A stretch of DNA of 64,000 nucleotides from Methylobacterium sp. NMS14P (GTDB lineage: Bacteria; Pseudomonadota; Alphaproteobacteria; Rhizobiales; Beijerinckiaceae). The stretch lies in the NCBI RefSeq assembly GCF_028583545.1, contig NZ_CP087106.1, forward strand, positions 62,001 to 126,000, in the 5' to 3' direction. Under the pieces are notes generated by a model, which had not been told where the DNA came from, did not search any database, and saw only the letters and a list, made by a program, of their open reading frames with translations. Every line of letters starts with the position of its first letter. The first letter of the stretch is position 1. Below are positions 63,289-64,000 of the stretch, piece by piece. Made by a program: the position numbers and the translations under genes.

Positions 63289-64000
63289 ATGACCGAGACC
63301 GTTCCGCCCGTCACCGACGCGGCCACCCGGGACCAGCGCGCGCTCCTCGACTCGATCCTCACGGCCGCGATCCGCGCCGCCCATCCGGATCTCTGCCTGC
63401 CGCCGCACCTGCCGGAGCCGAGCCCGGGCCGCCTGATCATTCTGGCCGCCGGCAAGGCCGCCGGCAGCATGAGCGCCGTGGCGAGCCGCTTCTACCGGCA
63501 GAAGCACGGCCTCGGTGACGACCGGATCGTCGGCCTCGCGGTGGCGCGCCACGGCTACGGGCAGGACGCGCCGGGCATCCACATGGTCGAGGCGGGCCAC
63601 CCGGTCCCCGACGAGGCCGGCATCTCGGCGACGCGGGAGGCGCTGCGGCTCGCCACCGAGGCCGGGCCGGACGACGAGGTGCTGGTGCTGCTCTCGGGCG
63701 GCGGCTCGGCCAACTGGATCGCCCCCGCCGGCGACCTGACGCTCATCGAGAAGCAGGCGATCACCCGGGCGATGCTCCGCTCCGGCGCGCCGATCGGCGA
63801 GATCAACACGGTGCGCAAGCACATCTCGCGGATCAAGGGCGGCCGGCTCGCCCTGGCGGCCCGCAACGCCCGGCGCGTCCTGACCCTGGCGATCTCCGAC
63901 GTGCCCTTCGACGATCCCGCGGTGATCGCCTCCGGGCCGACCGTGCCCGATCCGTCGACCCTGGCCGATGCCCGGGCCATCTGCGAGAAGCGCGGCATCC
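63289..64000 (+). CDS. gckA: Glycerate 2-kinase (GckA/MOFRL type), 3' end outside window
   Basis: The first 237 residues of a DUF4147/MOFRL glycerate kinase. LIILAAGKAAGSMSAVA, EAGHPVPDEAG, LLSGGGSANWIAPAG and NTVRKHISRIKGGRLA mark the family. It makes 2-phosphoglycerate from glycerate, a step of the serine cycle in methylotrophs, and in other bacteria of tartrate or glyoxylate use (TtuD-like). An AGAGAGGAG site precedes the ATG. No other serine-cycle gene is visible, so the pathway link is inference. Confidence 0.88.
   Translation, partial: MTETVPPVTDAATRDQRALLDSILTAAIRAAHPDLCLPPHLPEPSPGRLIILAAGKAAGSMSAVASRFYRQKHGLGDDRIVGLAVARHGYGQDAPGIHMVEAGHPVPDEAGISATREALRLATEAGPDDEVLVLLSGGGSANWIAPAGDLTLIEKQAITRAMLRSGAPIGEINTVRKHISRIKGGRLALAARNARRVLTLAISDVPFDDPAVIASGPTVPDPSTLADARAICEKRGI

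Overview
The window is about 64 kb of very GC-rich chromosome with dense, short-gapped genes. It carries alphaproteobacterial markers (a MucR/Ros regulator, a GapR-type DUF2312 protein, the large NAD-glutamate dehydrogenase, a MutL with the endonuclease motif) and the rplU-rpmA-obgE-proB-proA-nadD-rsfS-rlmH-envC-ctpA order usual in Rhizobiales. With a phasin and a glycerate 2-kinase at the right edge, the best inference is Methylobacterium/Methylorubrum or a close relative. This rests on recognition by eye, not on a search. No phage, IS element, CRISPR array, rRNA or tRNA was seen, and almost everything looks like core or lightly accessory chromosome.

Layout. 1-13 kb: 3' end of mutL, an SDR, an acyl-CoA ligase, a phasin overlapped by an alpha/beta hydrolase (PHB-granule pair), an XRE regulator, a cupin, rluB-rsmD, two small stress-type proteins (DUF1328, CsbD), tadA, a second SDR and an outer-membrane beta-barrel. 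13-26 kb: a mucR homologue, an MFS exporter, the 1,614-residue NAD-GDH, then a transporter cluster (MarR regulator, two MFS proteins, DoxX, a convergent DHA2 MFS) and a DUF3313-like lipoprotein. 26-37 kb: guaB-panE, a small lipoprotein, an RsmB-type rRNA methyltransferase, a Tat-type esterase, an O-antigen-ligase-like protein, DUF2937, a WD40/DUF1275 overlapping pair, a stand-alone receiver protein and small exported proteins.

37-49 kb is one long leftward block. It joins ribosome maturation (rplU, rpmA, obgE, rsfS, rlmH), proline synthesis (proB, proA), NAD synthesis (nadD), RNA 5'-end processing (rppH) and envelope/division functions (envC, ctpA, divergent polysaccharide deacetylase). 49-56 kb: YceI, ruvA, an iron-storage pair (bfd, bfr) with palindromes that look like iron-control sites, and a tightly overlapped dapB-gpmA-alkB-DUF817/DUF2809 run. 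56-64 kb: exported proteins, gamma-glutamyltransferase, asd, GapR, DUF1244, an N-formylglutamate amidohydrolase-like gene and the start of glycerate kinase.

Most unusual points: two genes (the RsmB-type methyltransferase and rsfS) whose family-consistent start is a CTG placed 9 nt after a strong Shine-Dalgarno; a perfect (GGGCTA)4 G-quadruplex motif covering the obgE stop codon inside a small inverted repeat; a DUF817-DUF2809 membrane fusion at the end of the dapB run; a MucR without zinc-binding cysteines; palindromes around bfd/bfr; and direct repeats in the divergent control region before glycerate kinase. I did not find a clearly new multi-gene system and do not claim one.
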